Below, in pieces: positions 33,637 to 41,360 of a stretch of 64,000 nt of DNA. Made by a program: the position numbers and the translations under genes. The stretch spans positions 56,361-120,360 of the forward strand of contig JAFYAS010000040.1 of NCBI GenBank assembly GCA_017540605.1, read 5' to 3'. The stretch comes from Lachnospiraceae bacterium. GTDB lineage: Bacteria; Bacillota; Clostridia; Lachnospirales; Lachnospiraceae. The notes under the pieces were generated by a model, which worked only from the letters and a program-made list of their open reading frames with translations, was not told the DNA's origin and did not search any database. Each line of letters begins with the position of its first letter. Positions within the stretch are counted from its first letter, which is position 1.

Positions 33637-33735
33637 GTATATAAAATAACTTGAAAAAAATACTTGAAAAGAATTTTTAATTAACTTAGTATCTATTCTA
33701 GGACGTCCAAATCTTATCTAAGAGGAGGCTTTTTA

Positions 33736-34764
33736 ATGAATAAGGAACAATTACACGAATACATCTCAGAAAGTACAGGGAACGAGAGAAACATCTGCCA
33801 GATTTATGCGATCAAGGATGGAGAAGTGGCCTATGATGACTGTTGGCATGGATTTAAGACCGAGGATGCAATGAATGTCAATTCCGTGACCAAGGGCATA
33901 GTAGCTTTGCTTGCAGGAATCGCACTGGATAAAGGATGCATAAGGAGTGTAGATCAGAAGGTAATGGATTTCTTTCCTGATTACACTGTAAAGCGTGGTG
34001 AGAAGACCATATATGATGTCACGATCAGGCATCTGCTTACAATGACAGCTCCCTATAAAGGCAAGTCGGAGCCCTGGAAGAAGGTATGCACTTCGCCGAA
34101 CTTTACATATGCTATTCTTGATCATCTTGGCGGGCGAAATGGGATCACAGGTGAATTCAGGTATGCTACGCTTGGTATTCAGATCTTAGCAGGAATCATA
34201 GAGAAGGCAACCGGCGAGAAGTGCATAGATTTTGCCAACAATAATCTGTTTGAGGCATTGGAACTTCCCAGGCGAATAGCACATGGTGACAGCTCCAAGG
34301 AAGATCAATTTGACTTTTTTATGAACAAGAATCCCAGGAAATACGAGTGGTATTCAGATCCTCAGGGTACGGTTACGGCCGGATGGGGATTGTGCATGTC
34401 GGCAAGAGATATGGCTGTGATCGGTGCGATGGTGCTAGACGGTGGCTTGCATCATGGAAAGAGAATCATCTCAGAAGAGTATCTGAAAGACATGCTGACA
34501 CCTCACATTAAGCTCGGCGAGCGATTTGGATTCATGAACTATGGTTATTTGTGGTACAAGCCATACGATGACAGGGAAGTTTATGCTGCAATCGGTGATA
34601 GTGGGAATATCATCTATATAAACAGAGCAGAAAATGTATCTGTGGGAATCACAGGCACATTTAAGCCGAGAATCTTTGATAGAGTGGAGTTTATTGAGAA
34701 AATAGTATTGCCTGAATCGATGAACCTGGTACCATTACATGTGAAGAAAAACACGGATATATGA
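33736..34764 (+). CDS. Serine hydrolase of the beta-lactamase (class C/EstB) fold
   Basis: A 342-residue penicillin-binding-protein-fold hydrolase. NSVTKGIVALLAG contains the SxxK motif (Ser50, Lys53), FRYATLGIQILAGIIEKATG supplies the YxN-position Tyr (YAT), and AIGDSGN replaces the KTG/HxG motif region. No signal peptide is seen, so it is probably cytosolic and an esterase or peptidase rather than a beta-lactamase. TTAATG start after AGAGGAGG. It is the last gene before the integrative element. Confidence 0.85.
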   Translation: MNKEQLHEYISESTGNERNICQIYAIKDGEVAYDDCWHGFKTEDAMNVNSVTKGIVALLAGIALDKGCIRSVDQKVMDFFPDYTVKRGEKTIYDVTIRHLLTMTAPYKGKSEPWKKVCTSPNFTYAILDHLGGRNGITGEFRYATLGIQILAGIIEKATGEKCIDFANNNLFEALELPRRIAHGDSSKEDQFDFFMNKNPRKYEWYSDPQGTVTAGWGLCMSARDMAVIGAMVLDGGLHHGKRIISEEYLKDMLTPHIKLGERFGFMNYGYLWYKPYDDREVYAAIGDSGNIIYINRAENVSVGITGTFKPRIFDRVEFIEKIVLPESMNLVPLHVKKNTDI

Positions 34765-34870
34765 TAAGTTCAAAATGTCAAAAACAAGCAGAAGCAACTT
34801 TATTAATGTTTGTGAGGGGAGATGATATAGATGTATGATCGTATAGAATACACAGTAGAAAGTTGATGTG

Positions 34871-34977
34871 TGGTTATCGTTGAAAAATCATCAAAGATAT
34901 GGTAACATTACAAAGTTATCACGAACTTTTGTTATGCGATAAGCTAAACGAAAGAGCCTCGATAAATGGGAAAAAAA
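34871..34977 (+). pseudogene. Relic of an integrase leader and start codon
   Basis: About 100 bp that align with the leader of the integrase gene at 41258-41370: GATATGGTAACATTACA occurs at 34896-34912 and 41291-41307, and an ATGCGATA-GCTAA-CGAAAG block follows in both. The relic reaches ATGGGAAAAAAATGG (start at 34966), the first codons of an integrase (M-G-K-K against M-G-K-N in the intact gene), and then runs directly into the left att repeat. The rest of that integrase is gone. Confidence 0.75.
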
Positions 34978-35049
34978 TGGCGTAAAATCCTTTTCTAACC
35001 CCTAAAAAATCAAGCAAATAAAAGGAGAAATAAAAAATATGAAACTAGG
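34978..35049 (+). repeat. attL, 72-bp direct repeat
   Basis: Identical to 42756-42827 at all 72 positions. It includes the ychF ribosome binding site and the first four codons (ATGAAACTAGG). To the right of it the copied start would encode only a 12-residue peptide before a TAA. Confidence 0.9.
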
Positions 35050-35184
35050 TATAGGTACAGGCTCCGGGGTTTCATAAATCTCCATATAATTCATCATAGC
35101 TCAATGTATCTTAATGTAGCGTGATGCTTATTCTTTTATCTGTGAATGTAAATACCTGTATTTCAATGTATATTATTATGATTT

Positions 35185-35202
35185 TGGCGTAAAAATGGCG
35201 TA
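35185..35202 (+). promoter_or_regulatory. Left-end arm-type repeats
   Basis: Two TGGCGTA copies (35185 and 35196) 135-145 bp inside attL. The same TGGCGTAAAA word occurs in the att core and four more times near attR, the layout of integrase arm-binding sites. The rest of 35050-35270 shows nothing recognisable. Confidence 0.55.
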
Positions 35203-35270
35203 GAGGGTTTTTAGTGCGGTACAACATTAGGATATATCAAGATATAACAATATTCATATTTCATTTTCTG

Positions 35271-35302
35271 AGAGATGTTAGTTAAGCTAATGTCTCTTTT
35301 TT
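35271..35302 (+). terminator. Intrinsic terminator before the first cargo gene
   Basis: AGAGATGTTAG pairs with CTAATGTCTCT and is followed by a T-run. It would stop transcription entering from attL. Confidence 0.65.
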
Positions 35303-35322
35303 GTATTCCGTAAGGAGGGGAG

Positions 35323-35877
35323 TTGATGAGAAATGGTGAATGTATAAGCTTTGAGGGATTATCAGGCAATGAACACTTTAAATATTTTGACGTGGATACT
35401 GATCTTAGTGTTATGGAGCTATGGCAATGGTATTTCTCAGATTTATTTGATATAAAGGCAGTTCTTGTTGAATACCTCGTATCTAAGGCATTGGGATTTG
35501 AGAGCCCTTATAACATTGGGTATTGGACAGCGCACCGATTGGTATATCGCGGAAAAGTAATTGATCTGAGGGTTACATCTTATGTCAGATCATTACTTTT
35601 GGAGGATGCAATGGGATCCTTTGTTAAGTCTATTGATATCAGATCAAAAGAGAGTGATCTATATATTTTCTGTATGAATACTGGAAAAACATATAAGGAT
35701 GCGGATCCGCTAAATATCAACAATTGGAGGTTTTATGTAATACCAACCTGGTATCTTAAAGCTGAATGCGGAAAGAATAAAAGTATTCATCATACCAAGG
35801 TTCAGAGACTTGTTAAGGAGATTGATTTCAAGGAACTAAGAAAGAGTGTTGATGATGTTATTGACAGATTAGGATAG
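35323..35877 (+). CDS. Putative degenerate PD-(D/E)XK-type protein
   Basis: A 184-residue soluble protein. MELWQWYFSDLFDIKAVLVEYLVSKALG, then GKVIDLRVTSYVRSLL and IDIRSKESDLYIFCMN...DPLNINNWRFYVIPTWYL, match the layout of a family of island-borne proteins I recall as having FWxWxxSDLLxNxxRGxLAEYLV, IEVKSSAY and DPLxxxxWxFYVxPT. In this copy IEVKSSAY is IDLRVTSY: the nuclease E-x-K position reads D-x-R, so it may be catalytically dead. AGGAGGGG precedes the start region; GTTGATG gives a second start at 35326. Function unknown; defence or DNA processing is inference. Confidence 0.55.
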   Translation: MMRNGECISFEGLSGNEHFKYFDVDTDLSVMELWQWYFSDLFDIKAVLVEYLVSKALGFESPYNIGYWTAHRLVYRGKVIDLRVTSYVRSLLLEDAMGSFVKSIDIRSKESDLYIFCMNTGKTYKDADPLNINNWRFYVIPTWYLKAECGKNKSIHHTKVQRLVKEIDFKELRKSVDDVIDRLG

Positions 35878-35947
35878 ATTGGAATATATTGAAATAACTG
35901 CAGAAATAATAGTGTGCATAATAATCATGTAAAAAAGGAGAAAGACG

Positions 35948-36472
35948 ATGGAAAGAAATGTAAATATAATCACTGATTTAGATGGTAGCCAAATAGTTTT
36001 GATAAATGATATACGTTTTAAAGGTAAGCGAGAAGAGTGGAAGGAAATTGAGAAATACCTTAGAGAGTATGTTGGAGAATTCTACGAAATTGGAGAGACG
36101 TGTGAAAAGGTTTTTATTTCAAAGGATTTTCCCGATGAGTTTGCTAATTCAGAAAGTAGAATGGCTCTTAAAGGTGCAGTCGCTAAGGCTAAGGCAAATG
36201 CATCCCAAGCAATTCCTGAGTTGATCCAAATTGCTGCAAATCCGATTTTTTCAGAGAATACTAAGACAAAGCATCAGTCTGATGCAAAATACGGGTGGTA
36301 TAGATATACTGTTCGTTTTGCTTTGCCTGTTTATAATGATAAAACGGGTGAATTAGAGCGGTACAATATCTTTAGATCTACAATGTTAGTTAGACACGCA
36401 GAAGATGATAAGAAGTATCTGTATGATTTTATGGGAATAAAAAAAGAAACGAGCAGCCCGCTTGGGTCATAA
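35948..36472 (+). CDS. Polyvalent-protein/MuF-associated C-terminal domain protein
   Basis: A 174-residue protein. The C-terminal half (SRMALKGAVAKAKANASQAI, KYGWYRYTVRFALPVY, FRSTMLVRHAEDDKKYLYDF, GIKKETSSPLGS) resembles the end modules of large phage or ICE polyvalent proteins, where a nuclease-like (BECR-fold) or related domain ends with RHD(x)nYLYD...KKETS. The N-terminal half (MERNVNIITDLDGSQIVLIND) has a different, strand-rich look. It has its own AAAAAGGAG site and ends shortly before a terminator. The similarity is from memory; function is not established. Confidence 0.5.
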   Translation: MERNVNIITDLDGSQIVLINDIRFKGKREEWKEIEKYLREYVGEFYEIGETCEKVFISKDFPDEFANSESRMALKGAVAKAKANASQAIPELIQIAANPIFSENTKTKHQSDAKYGWYRYTVRFALPVYNDKTGELERYNIFRSTMLVRHAEDDKKYLYDFMGIKKETSSPLGS

Positions 36473-36573
36473 GACCGTACGGTAAAAACCCATTTCTCTT
36501 TGCTCATTATATTAGATGAAAACAGGGGAAAAGTCAACAATAAATTTGCAATAAAATGACATATAACAGCGTT

Positions 36574-36613
36574 AAGGCAGTTATGAGTAGAAATACTTAT
36601 AGCTGCCTTTTTT
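36574..36613 (+). terminator. Intrinsic terminator
   Basis: A 16-bp imperfect stem (AAGGCAG...CTGCCTT, 36574-36589 with 36594-36609) followed by six Ts. Confidence 0.8.
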
Positions 36614-36673
36614 GTTTGGAGTGAGGTGATCATATGGGAAGAATTAAAAAGCGAGAGTTCTACGATTCAAGTT

Positions 36674-36691
36674 AGTTTCAGCGCTGAAACT
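36674..36691. promoter_or_regulatory. 18-bp perfect palindrome upstream of toxin gene
   Basis: AGTTTCAGCGCTGAAACT, 39 bp before the start of the secreted toxin remnant. Its position fits an operator for a dimeric repressor. A 13-codon reading frame (ATG at 36634) ends within its left flank. Confidence 0.45.
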
Positions 36692-36729
36692 CATAGTTAA
36701 TAGATCGAAGATAAAGGAGAATATAGCAA

Positions 36730-37428
36730 ATGAGAAGACTTAAAAAGATGATGGCTATGGTATCAATATTCGCTATGTGTATGACGACGGTTTCGCCGCC
36801 ACATATAGCATATGCGGCAGATGATAAGGTTGCTGTAGAAGAAATGGTTGTTGCTGATTTAGTTGAAACAGAAACCGGTAGTGATGAAGAAAAGCCTCAG
36901 GAGGTTAGGAAAGAGGATGAGATTCAAAAAGAGGACGAGCTTTCCAAAGAGGAAAGAGCGGAGAGCAAAGATGATGAAGTTGGAGGTGAAGGATCTTTAC
37001 AGTCCGACATCACAGAAAAGGAAACAACTGAAGAGAAGAGTTCCAAGGAATGTGAATCAGAGGAACAGACTGAGGAATTCGGAAGTACTGAAGGAGTAAG
37101 CACTGAGGTTCCTAAAGAGGTGTTGTCTACAGAGGAGAGTGAAACAGATACAGAAGAAATCTCAGAAACTACAACAGAAGCAGAGTCAAAAGAAAAAGAC
37201 TCAAAAGAAGATAATGAATTCGATATTATAGAAATCAAAGGAACTACAGAGGATGAGAATTCTATCGTTCCAACCTTCGACAAGACTTATCCTGGTGTAT
37301 CAACAGCCGGTCTTGATTTCAGCTCAAAAGAACTTTTGATCGGAACCTCAGATAGTTCTATCTTTACAGCTGATACTGAGGTTATATCAGAGCTTAATGG
37401 AGTATATCTTACAAGATATAACCTTAAT
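36730..37428 (+). pseudogene. N-terminal remnant of a secreted polymorphic-toxin/S8-type protein
   Basis: 233 codons up to the IS: signal peptide (RRLKKMMAMVSIFAMC, ending AYA), a ~150-residue Glu/Ser/Thr/Lys-rich low-complexity segment, and the start of a conserved domain: TYPGVSTAGLDFSSKELLIG, SSIFTADTEVISELNGVYLT. That block is what I recall at the beginning of large Lachnospiraceae subtilase-type surface proteins. The IS1380-type element begins at 37429 and creates PTGA-stop, so the protein ends in NLNP. Catalytic domains are absent. The C-terminal tip of a toxin is found on the other side of the IS. Confidence 0.7.
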
Positions 37429-39143
37429 CCGTGAAACTTGTTAACCCAATTTCGGGCGTATACCCGATAAATACTGGGTGTAATTCGGTTTCATTTCCAG
37501 TTTCTGTTTTCACCCACTGGGTGAAGATAAAAATATATGAATTTCCTATATTTTCTATGTTTTTCGTACCTCATATAGTATAATACAAGTATCAATATAT
37601 GAGGTGGATACATATGAAAAAGCTCGTAATCGAATTTTCCAACGAAAGACTAATTACTCCCAGCGGATTATCTCTTGTGGGACAGATGCTTGGCAAAAGT
37701 AACTTCATTAAAAAGTGCAATAACATGAAAGTTGATGGCAAACGTTCCCAGAGCCAAATCAAAAATGGAGATATTCTTCTTTCTTATATCGGACTTCTTT
37801 GTCAGGGCAAGAGTTCTTATGATGCTATCAATGAGATGTCTGATGATCCTGAGTATTACAAGCTTGCTCTTGGTATTACAAGAGCCATTCCATCTGCGGA
37901 GACATTACGTCAGCGTATGGATGACATAGGGTCTTCATTGAGGGAAGAAATCTTAAATGCAAATGTTGCCATGTTTAATACCTTCCATGTTCAGCCTTCC
38001 GCATTAGAGTCCGGGTTAGTTCCTTTGGATCTTGATGTCACTCCTTTGGATAATTCAAAAACACATAAGGAAGGAGTTGCACACACATACAAAGGTTTTG
38101 ACGGTTATGCACCAATGATGGCATACATTGGCACAGAGGGCTTTCTTGCAAATACAGAGCTACGGGAAGGGAGTCAGCATTGCCAGTGCAATACACCTGC
38201 ATTTTTAAAGCAAACGCTTCGGCTTGGACATCAACTGACAGACAAGCAACTGTTGGTTCGTATGGATGCAGGGAATGATGCTGCTGAAAACTTAGGCATT
38301 CTAATCGAAGACGGTTCCTGGTTTATTGTAAAAAGAAATCTTCGAAGAGGCGAATCCAAAGAAGATTGGATTGCCAAAGTAAAGGAATGCTGTAAGGACA
38401 TCCGCAATCCCCGTGATGGAAAAACTGTTTACATTGGTTCTTCATGGAAAGATGTAGCGTATACAGATTCCGAAGGAGAATCAAAAACCATTACCATGCG
38501 CATTGTATATGAGGTGATTGAACGAACAACTGATAAAAACGGGCAGTTCCTTTTGGTTCCGGATATCGAGTGCAATACTATATGGACCAATCTCGGCTGG
38601 AACGATGATGATATCATAAATGGCTATCATCCTCACGGCGAATGCGAACAGTTTCACAGTGAAATCAAGACGGATATGGATGTTGAAAGACTTCCATCCG
38701 GCAAATTTGATACAAATGAGCTGGTCCTTGAATTAACTGTGCTTGCGTATAATATTTTGCGACTAATAGGTCAGGAGTCGCTAAAAAGCAGGCGAGCTCC
38801 TAAAACAAAACATCCTGTCAAAAGAAGACGTATCAGAACTGTCATAGGGAATCTGATTCAAATCGCTGGACATGTAACAACCCATGGGCGACGGATTGTC
38901 CTGGCAATTGGCTGCAGTAATGTGTGGCGTCATGCCTTTATGGATGTTTATAATCGTTTTGCTCTGGCCTAAAAACACAAAAACAGAAAAAGGCTTGTTA
39001 AGGTGCGTCATTTTTGCGCTTTATAGGCTGGAAAATAGATATAAATTACACAACAAACAGGAATTGAGTACCTTGATATGGTGTAAAGCAATGAATTACA
39101 TCTATTCTAAGCAGTTCCTGTAAAAAATAACTGAGTTTCACGG
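37429..39143 (+). mobile_element. IS1380-family insertion sequence
   Basis: 1715 bp with terminal inverted repeats CCGTGAAACT / AGTTTCACGG (13 bp if the flanking AAT/ATT are included) and one transposase gene. No direct target duplication is visible: the left flank reads CTT and the right CAG beyond the repeats. The left end carries further small palindromes (CACCCACTGGGTG) near 37510. It splits, and probably caused deletion of the middle of, the toxin gene. Confidence 0.88.
37614..38972 (+). CDS. IS1380-family DDE transposase
   Basis: A 452-residue transposase of the IS1380 family (RNase-H fold). VPLDLDVTPLDNS gives the first Asp, LLVRMDAGNDAAEN the second, and GECEQFHSEIKTDMDVERLP the Glu, with the QFHSEIK block typical of the family. 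The C-terminal basic segment RRAPKTKHPVKRRRIRT is present. The start at 37614 follows GAGGTGG; an ATG-like GTG at 37599 would add five residues. The gene is intact, so the IS may still be active. Confidence 0.93.
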   Translation: MKKLVIEFSNERLITPSGLSLVGQMLGKSNFIKKCNNMKVDGKRSQSQIKNGDILLSYIGLLCQGKSSYDAINEMSDDPEYYKLALGITRAIPSAETLRQRMDDIGSSLREEILNANVAMFNTFHVQPSALESGLVPLDLDVTPLDNSKTHKEGVAHTYKGFDGYAPMMAYIGTEGFLANTELREGSQHCQCNTPAFLKQTLRLGHQLTDKQLLVRMDAGNDAAENLGILIEDGSWFIVKRNLRRGESKEDWIAKVKECCKDIRNPRDGKTVYIGSSWKDVAYTDSEGESKTITMRIVYEVIERTTDKNGQFLLVPDIECNTIWTNLGWNDDDIINGYHPHGECEQFHSEIKTDMDVERLPSGKFDTNELVLELTVLAYNILRLIGQESLKSRRAPKTKHPVKRRRIRTVIGNLIQIAGHVTTHGRRIVLAIGCSNVWRHAFMDVYNRFALA

Positions 39144-39398
39144 ATTCAGGTATTAGCTAAACTATTGAAGCAGGATCCGGGATATAAATCGGGTGCTATA
39201 AGACTATTGTCATGTGGAACTGGCAAGCTAAATGAAGGATTTGCTCAAAATCTTGCCAATAAGATGGGTGTTGAGGTTAAGGCGCCATCAGATACCTTGT
39301 GGTTGTTTTCTAACGGAAAAATGGTCATAGGTCCAACGATGTATAAGAATACAGGAAAATGGAAGATATTTTATCCTAAGAAGAAAGGTGGGTCATAA
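39144..39398 (+). pseudogene. C-terminal toxin-tip remnant of the interrupted protein
   Basis: The frame is open from the IS edge: IQVLAKLLKQDPGYKSGAIR, then LLSCGTGKLNEGFAQNLANK, VEVKAPSDTLWLFSNGKMVI and NTGKWKIFYPKK. I recall this pattern (RLLSCxTG...GFAQxLAxxLxVxVxAPTDxLW) as the C-terminal domain of many polymorphic toxins. Only ~85 codons remain, directly followed (2-nt gap) by an immunity-like gene. Without an N-terminus it should not be secreted; a TTG at 39165 could give a 77-residue product. Confidence 0.65.
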
Positions 39399-39400
39399 TA

Positions 39401-39793
39401 ATGGATTTAATTAGAAAAGGATTTTTTAAAGAAATGCCTCATGGTTTAGATTCAGATCCAACTATTAAAGATTATATTAATCATACTTATGATAGGGAGT
39501 TAAAAGATAGAATCTGTAATTATTTGGAAACAGGCATTCCTATCGCAATATGTGCAGGAACAGTTGAGGATGTGATTGATCCTTCGGCAGGTAATGCAGG
39601 TGTGCCATCATCATATACGGATGGTGCTTGGCTATGGCCGGGAGATCTTGTATATTATGTAAAAAAATATAATCTGAAATTAGATGAAGAGTTTATTAAT
39701 ACCATGAGTAATAATGAATGGACTATTCCTATCAGAGAAGAGGATATAGATTTGGATAACCTCTCTGTTGATGGGGATAAGTTGTTTGAATAA
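39401..39793 (+). CDS. Putative immunity protein of the toxin remnant
   Basis: A 130-residue acidic soluble protein: MDLIRKGFFKEMPHGLDSDP, then LETGIPIAICAGTVEDVIDP, SSYTDGAWLWPGDLVYYVKK and EFINTMSNNEWTIPI. I recall close relatives next to toxin tips of the LLSCGTG type. The start lies 2 nt after the toxin frame with AAAGGTGGG, the tight toxin-immunity spacing expected. It is intact although its toxin is broken. Immunity function is inferred from position and pattern. Confidence 0.6.
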   Translation: MDLIRKGFFKEMPHGLDSDPTIKDYINHTYDRELKDRICNYLETGIPIAICAGTVEDVIDPSAGNAGVPSSYTDGAWLWPGDLVYYVKKYNLKLDEEFINTMSNNEWTIPIREEDIDLDNLSVDGDKLFE

Positions 39794-39931
39794 ATGATAA
39801 AATGAATAAGGTATTCGATATTTTGAGAATTCCCTTCATAAAGTTTATATTCGGTTAGACGGTCGGGCAATGGCTGTTTTATATTATCTGATAGAGCAGA
39901 ATGTATCATTTAACCGAGGAGTATTACACTT

Positions 39932-39970
39932 AAGTAACCTTTGCTCGATTCGAGTAAAGGTTACTTTTAT
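39932..39970 (+). terminator. Intrinsic terminator
   Basis: AAGTAACCTTT pairs with AAAGGTTACTT around a CTCG/CGAG inner stem, followed by TTTT. Confidence 0.75.
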
Positions 39971-40103
39971 GATACAAATATGTTTTTGCTTTCTGCTGAG
40001 ACATATATATTCTCAGCGCATCTGCCCTTTGTGCAATTTGTACAATCAAAGATTAGGATTGTAATACTGGAAGAAAACTGAATAATGATTGCTATTCATT
40101 AGT

Positions 40104-40148
40104 GAGAAGTCATGTGGTCAGGAATGACCGCAGGCTTCTCTTTTTTTT
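40104..40148 (+). terminator. Intrinsic terminator with long T-run
   Basis: GAGAAG...CTTCTC base, GGTCA / TGACC apex (loop GGAA) and eight Ts at 40141-40148. The rest of the gene-free stretch 39794-40341 holds nothing else except a small GCGAC / GTCGC hairpin near 40290. Confidence 0.8.
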
Positions 40149-40341
40149 GTACCATAAAAACAGCTTATGTCTTGTGTTTCATACGAATAAAAGGAGCTGA
40201 AAATATGTCCCGTCTGTTATTGTCAAGTGTTTTTTTATGTCGAGAACCTCCCTTATTTACTGGCTTTGTGGCACCTATAGCTTCGAATCGCGACAGTATG
40301 AGTCGCCATTTGTGGTATAAGATAGAAAAAGGAGATAAGGT

Positions 40342-40548
40342 ATGAAGAATACGACTTTAAGGCGGTTTGCAATATATTTCTTTTTAAAGCCAAAAGAATT
40401 CTACAGGAACAGTGAACTGGCTAGCAAGTATAAAGTGAGTATCAGAACTATTGAATGTGATATTGAGTTTTTGGCCAATGCAAAAATAATCACGATAACT
40501 TATGTCGACGATATTAATGGGATTTATAGTATTGAACGTAAAAGATAA
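40342..40548 (+). CDS. Small HTH (DeoR-like) DNA-binding protein
   Basis: A 68-residue protein that is one winged-helix domain: LRRFAIYFFLKPKEFYRNSE, SELASKYKVSIRTIECDIEFL (recognition helix), then the wing NGIYSIERKR. It resembles the HTH_11/DeoR N-terminal domain without effector part. AAAAAGGAGATAAGGT gives a strong start. In the element it precedes the excisionase region, so it may control excision; inferred from position. Confidence 0.7.
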   Translation: MKNTTLRRFAIYFFLKPKEFYRNSELASKYKVSIRTIECDIEFLANAKIITITYVDDINGIYSIERKR

Positions 40549-41014
40549 CTGTTAGACATGGAGCAAGCCCTCAGGAGCATTCTGAGTGCTCCTGAGGATG
40601 TGGTTTGTTGCCTTTAGTAAGCACACAGAATAGTATTTGTGTGTTAACCAAGCTAACAAGCTTGCATGAACCTTGATAACCATATATGCAATTGAGCTGG
40701 ACGTACGGAGTGAGTTTCGCATTGCACCGTTTTTCTGGTGCGCCATGACAAGCTATAGTAACAAGCTTAGAGCGATAGGAATCAGAAAGAATAGGGGCTG
40801 TGGTGGCCTCGTGGTTGCGACCTCTCTTGATAATGATACACCCGAATAGGTCTTACAAAAGATGGTGAAAGTCCAGTGTGAATCACTGACCATGATCACC
40901 GGCTTGATAATATGCGGTAGCCCTCATTATGAGGTCTTATATTTTATGAGATTTGATAATGGTGGCTATTGCGTTGAAAGAGCTCAGTTTTTATATTTGA
41001 GGAGGCTGATGCTT
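40549..41014 (+). other. 466-bp structured non-coding leader upstream of xis
   Basis: No convincing coding frame. It contains a perfect 11-bp hairpin CCTCAGGAGCA / TGCTCCTGAGG (40569-40597), a GCACC(G) / (T)GGTGC hairpin at 40724-40741 and several partly repeated words such as ACAAGCTT/ACAAGCTA. The stretch is less AT-rich than the rest of the element. It may be a regulatory RNA leader of xis or a transfer or replication origin; sequence does not decide. Confidence 0.5.
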
Positions 41015-41245
41015 ATGAGTATTGTTGATGAAACCGAAGATACTTCCGAAGTGATTACTATACCAATTGAGAAAAAGATTAATCTGAAGATCAGAGAGGC
41101 TGCTGAGTATTCGAATATCGGAATAAACAAATTGAATGATCTTTTGAGAAATCCTATGTGTAATTTTGTCTTGTATATTGGCAACCGGAAACTCGTTAAG
41201 AGGAAGGAATTTGAACAGTATCTTTCTACAAGGAGAGAGATATAA
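41015..41245 (+). CDS. xis: Tn916-type excisionase
   Basis: A 76-residue protein with the Tn916 Xis architecture: IREAAEYSNIGINKLNDLLR (winged-helix recognition part) and CNFVLYIGNRKLVKRKEFEQYL (wing with the Gly-x-(K/R)x-(L/V)-x-(K/R) pattern). It bends att DNA and directs the integrase to excision. Upstream starts at 40862 and 41009 are in frame, but GGAGG at 41001-41005 is spaced for the ATG at 41015. The integrase gene begins 115 bp downstream. Confidence 0.88.
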   Translation: MSIVDETEDTSEVITIPIEKKINLKIREAAEYSNIGINKLNDLLRNPMCNFVLYIGNRKLVKRKEFEQYLSTRREI

Positions 41246-41360
41246 AGCGTTTTAGGATGGTTATCTTGTTATCATTGAAATATTAGTTAAGATATGGTAA
41301 CATTACATAGTTGTACCGAGCTCTTTCTATGCGATACGCTAAGCGAAAGGGGCAAGGTAA

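Noticed and set aside
36924..37283. Minus-strand Ser/Val-rich reading frame
   Set aside because: It is the antisense shadow of the Glu/Ser/Thr-rich tract in the secreted toxin remnant; similar shadows lie opposite the Glu/Thr tail of the PBP and the acidic tract at 18.4 kb.
38884..39123. 79-codon frame at the 3' end of the IS
   Set aside because: It overlaps the transposase end in another frame, has no ribosome binding site and no recognisable domain.
40735..41000. Possible group II intron start (GTGCG...) upstream of xis
   Set aside because: No domain V hairpin, no domain I signature and no reverse transcriptase gene could be seen; only the first five bases agree.
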